Of a stretch of 28,029 nt of DNA, positions 26,650 through 28,029 are shown piece after piece; the stretch's first letter is position 1; every line of letters starts with the position of its first letter. A model generated the notes under the pieces. The model worked only from the letters and a program-made list of their open reading frames with translations. It ran no database searches and was not told the DNA's origin. The DNA comes from JABILX01 sp041648305. Lineage in GTDB: Bacteria > Patescibacteriota > Gracilibacteria > UBA1369 > LOWO2-01-FULL-3. The DNA is taken from assembly GCA_041648305.1 (NCBI GenBank), contig JBAZPI010000006.1:1-28029 (forward strand). Reading direction: 5' to 3'. The position numbers were made by a program, and so were the translations under genes.

Positions 26650-28029
26650 ATGGACAACAGAAAAATTGCGCAAATTCTTCAGGAAGTCGGTGACATTCTC
26701 GAGATTAGAGGAGAAAATCCATTTCGCGTTAATGCTTATCACAATGCCGCGATAAGCATTTTGAATTTTCCCAAAGATTTAAGAGACATTGTTGACGAAA
26801 ACCCTAAATTGCTCGAGAAAATACCCGGGATTGGCGAGAATCTGCGACAGCATATTGAGGAATTGGTTTCTACCGGCGCGTGCAGAGAGTTTGAGAAAAT
26901 TCAAAAATCCATTCCGCACGGACTTCTTGAAATGCTCCGCATTCGCGGGGTCGGACCAAAAAAAGTTAAGCTTTTTTACAGTCAATTAAAGATCAAAGAT
27001 TTAAAAGGGCTTGAGCGAGCGGCAAAAGATGGCGTGCTTGCGACACTGGCCGGAATGGGAGAAAAAAGTCAGAGGGATATTCTTGAAGGGCTGAAGGAAC
27101 ATTCCGAATTTGAGCTTGAGAGGGTTTTGATAAGCGAGGCTTTAATGGAAGCTGAGAAATACATTAAATACATGCAAAAATGCAAAGAGGTTAAGAGGAT
27201 TGAATATGCCGGGAGTTTGAGACGCAGACAGGAAACAATTGGGGATATTGATTTACTCGCTACTGTGGGCGGTGTGGGCGCCGAGGAAGTCATGCAGCAT
27301 TTCGTAAAGTATAAAGAAGTCATGAAGGTTCTTGCGAGCGGCGAAACAAAGTCAGCCGTGATTTTGGAGAGCGGAATACAAGTCGATTTGAGAGTTGTTG
27401 ATGATAATGTTTTTGGCGCGGCTCTTCATTATTTCACCGGCAGTAAAATTCATAATATTTTGATTCGAGATATGGCGAAAAAGAAAGGACTGAAGATCAG
27501 CGAATACGGTGTATTTAAGATACAAAAAGGTAAAAGTCGGGCAAAAGGCGAAGGCAAATTGATCGCGTGCAAAACCGAAAAAGATGTTTTTAACGCAGTC
27601 GGGCTCCCCTATATCGTTCCTGAACTTAGAAAAGGCGAAGATGAACTTCAATATGCTCTTGCGCAGCAAAAAGCGCACAAGCAATTGCCCAAATTGATAG
27701 AATTGGAAGATTTGAAAGGCGACCTTCATACTCATAGTGATTGGAGCGATGGAAGAAGTAGTATTGAGGAGATGGCGAAAGCTTATAAGGCAGCCGGCTA
27801 CAAATATATAGCGATGTGTGATCATTCTTCCGTTATGGGTGTGACTGCGGGCATGAGCAGTAAGGATATACGAGAGCAATGGAAGGAAATTGATAGAATA
27901 AATAAGGGGATGAAAGATTTTAAAATTTTGAAGGGTAGTGAAGTTGATATTCTGAAGGACGGGATGCTGGACTTCAAGGACGATATTTTAAAACAGCTCG
28001 ATATTGTTGTTATTGCCGCGCATATGTAT
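26650..28029 (+). CDS. polX: DNA polymerase X family protein with PHP domain, 5' part
   Basis: Frame open from ATG 26650 to the right edge (460 codons visible; the family has about 570). Helix-hairpin-helix regions IPGIGENL (about 58-65) and IRGVGPKKVK (97-106) come first. The polymerase fold follows with GSLRRRQETIGDIDLL containing Asp199 and Asp201, and VDLRVV with Asp246 as third acidic residue. YFTGSKIHN is the family fingers segment. The PHP domain starts at GDLHTHSDWSDG (Asp358, His360, His362) and continues through MCDHSS. Bacterial PolX fills short gaps in base-excision repair and the PHP part gives 3'-5' exonuclease activity. The ATG sits directly after the promoter; no ribosome site. 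The C-terminus is cut by the window. Confidence 0.93.
   Translation, partial: MDNRKIAQILQEVGDILEIRGENPFRVNAYHNAAISILNFPKDLRDIVDENPKLLEKIPGIGENLRQHIEELVSTGACREFEKIQKSIPHGLLEMLRIRGVGPKKVKLFYSQLKIKDLKGLERAAKDGVLATLAGMGEKSQRDILEGLKEHSEFELERVLISEALMEAEKYIKYMQKCKEVKRIEYAGSLRRRQETIGDIDLLATVGGVGAEEVMQHFVKYKEVMKVLASGETKSAVILESGIQVDLRVVDDNVFGAALHYFTGSKIHNILIRDMAKKKGLKISEYGVFKIQKGKSRAKGEGKLIACKTEKDVFNAVGLPYIVPELRKGEDELQYALAQQKAHKQLPKLIELEDLKGDLHTHSDWSDGRSSIEEMAKAYKAAGYKYIAMCDHSSVMGVTAGMSSKDIREQWKEIDRINKGMKDFKILKGSEVDILKDGMLDFKDDILKQLDIVVIAAHMY

Noticed and set aside
1..28029. TGA read as glycine (Gracilibacteria-type code)
   Set aside because: TGA ends iscU-like, ddl, FtsA-like and transaldolase genes at normal family C-termini.

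Overview
The window is almost entirely one bacterial genome segment of moderate to low GC with short gene spacings, two toxin-antitoxin pairs and several proteins of a kind seen mainly in Candidate Phyla Radiation (Patescibacteria) genomes: a membrane-anchored baseplate-J-like protein behind an FtsA-like ATPase, a 104-residue unnamed family and a triple-SLH surface protein. TGA ends several well-defined families at their normal C-termini, so the code is standard and not the TGA-glycine code of Gracilibacteria/Absconditabacteria. A Peregrinibacteria-like member of the CPR is my best guess, as inference only. The first ~0.75-0.9 kb is different: GC-rich, C/G-ending codons and a cysteine-repeat protein of myxobacterial style. 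It is either a recent acquisition or a chimeric join.

Layout. 1-738: 3' end of the GC-rich Cys-repeat protein. 739-1093: no gene. 1094-3755: ferredoxin, IscU-like Fe-S scaffold, HicAB toxin-antitoxin (minus), thioredoxin reductase. 3914-8625 (minus): leucyl aminopeptidase, then a convergent-to-left run BI-1 membrane protein > DUF177 > rpmF (L32) > nusB > rnc > Ap4A-type Nudix, largely overlapping or nearly so. 8741-11347 (minus): 868-residue SLH surface protein with a Cys-rich cytoplasmic tip, its own promoter and terminator. 11529-14626: alr > vanX-like dipeptidase > ddl, a D-alanine operon. 14899-18175: FtsA-like ATPase and baseplate-J-like membrane protein. 18289-20841: three envelope or low-complexity proteins. 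21059-22870: tRNA-Val(GAC) followed by an AT-rich islet (Phd/ParE-type pair, GNAT acetyltransferase, unnamed 104-aa protein, a gene remnant). 22871-28029: small protein, lipoprotein, transaldolase, ComF-like phosphoribosyltransferase, glycosyltransferase and the 5' part of family X DNA polymerase with PHP domain.

Themes. (1) Several conserved enzymes carry short Gly/Ala/Ser/Lys/Thr-rich inserts or N-terminal extensions at predicted loops, some still visible as DNA tandem repeats (ddl 15-bp units, Nudix 9-bp units). (2) Extended -10 promoters TGnTATA recur. (3) Long perfect inverted repeats sit behind genes (3841-3866, 24399-24466, 26485-26608). (4) The best candidate for an undescribed system is the FtsA-like plus envelope-spanning baseplate-J-like pair, followed by the SLH protein with its Cys-rich cytoplasmic tip. 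All statements rest on reading the sequence; no database search was possible.
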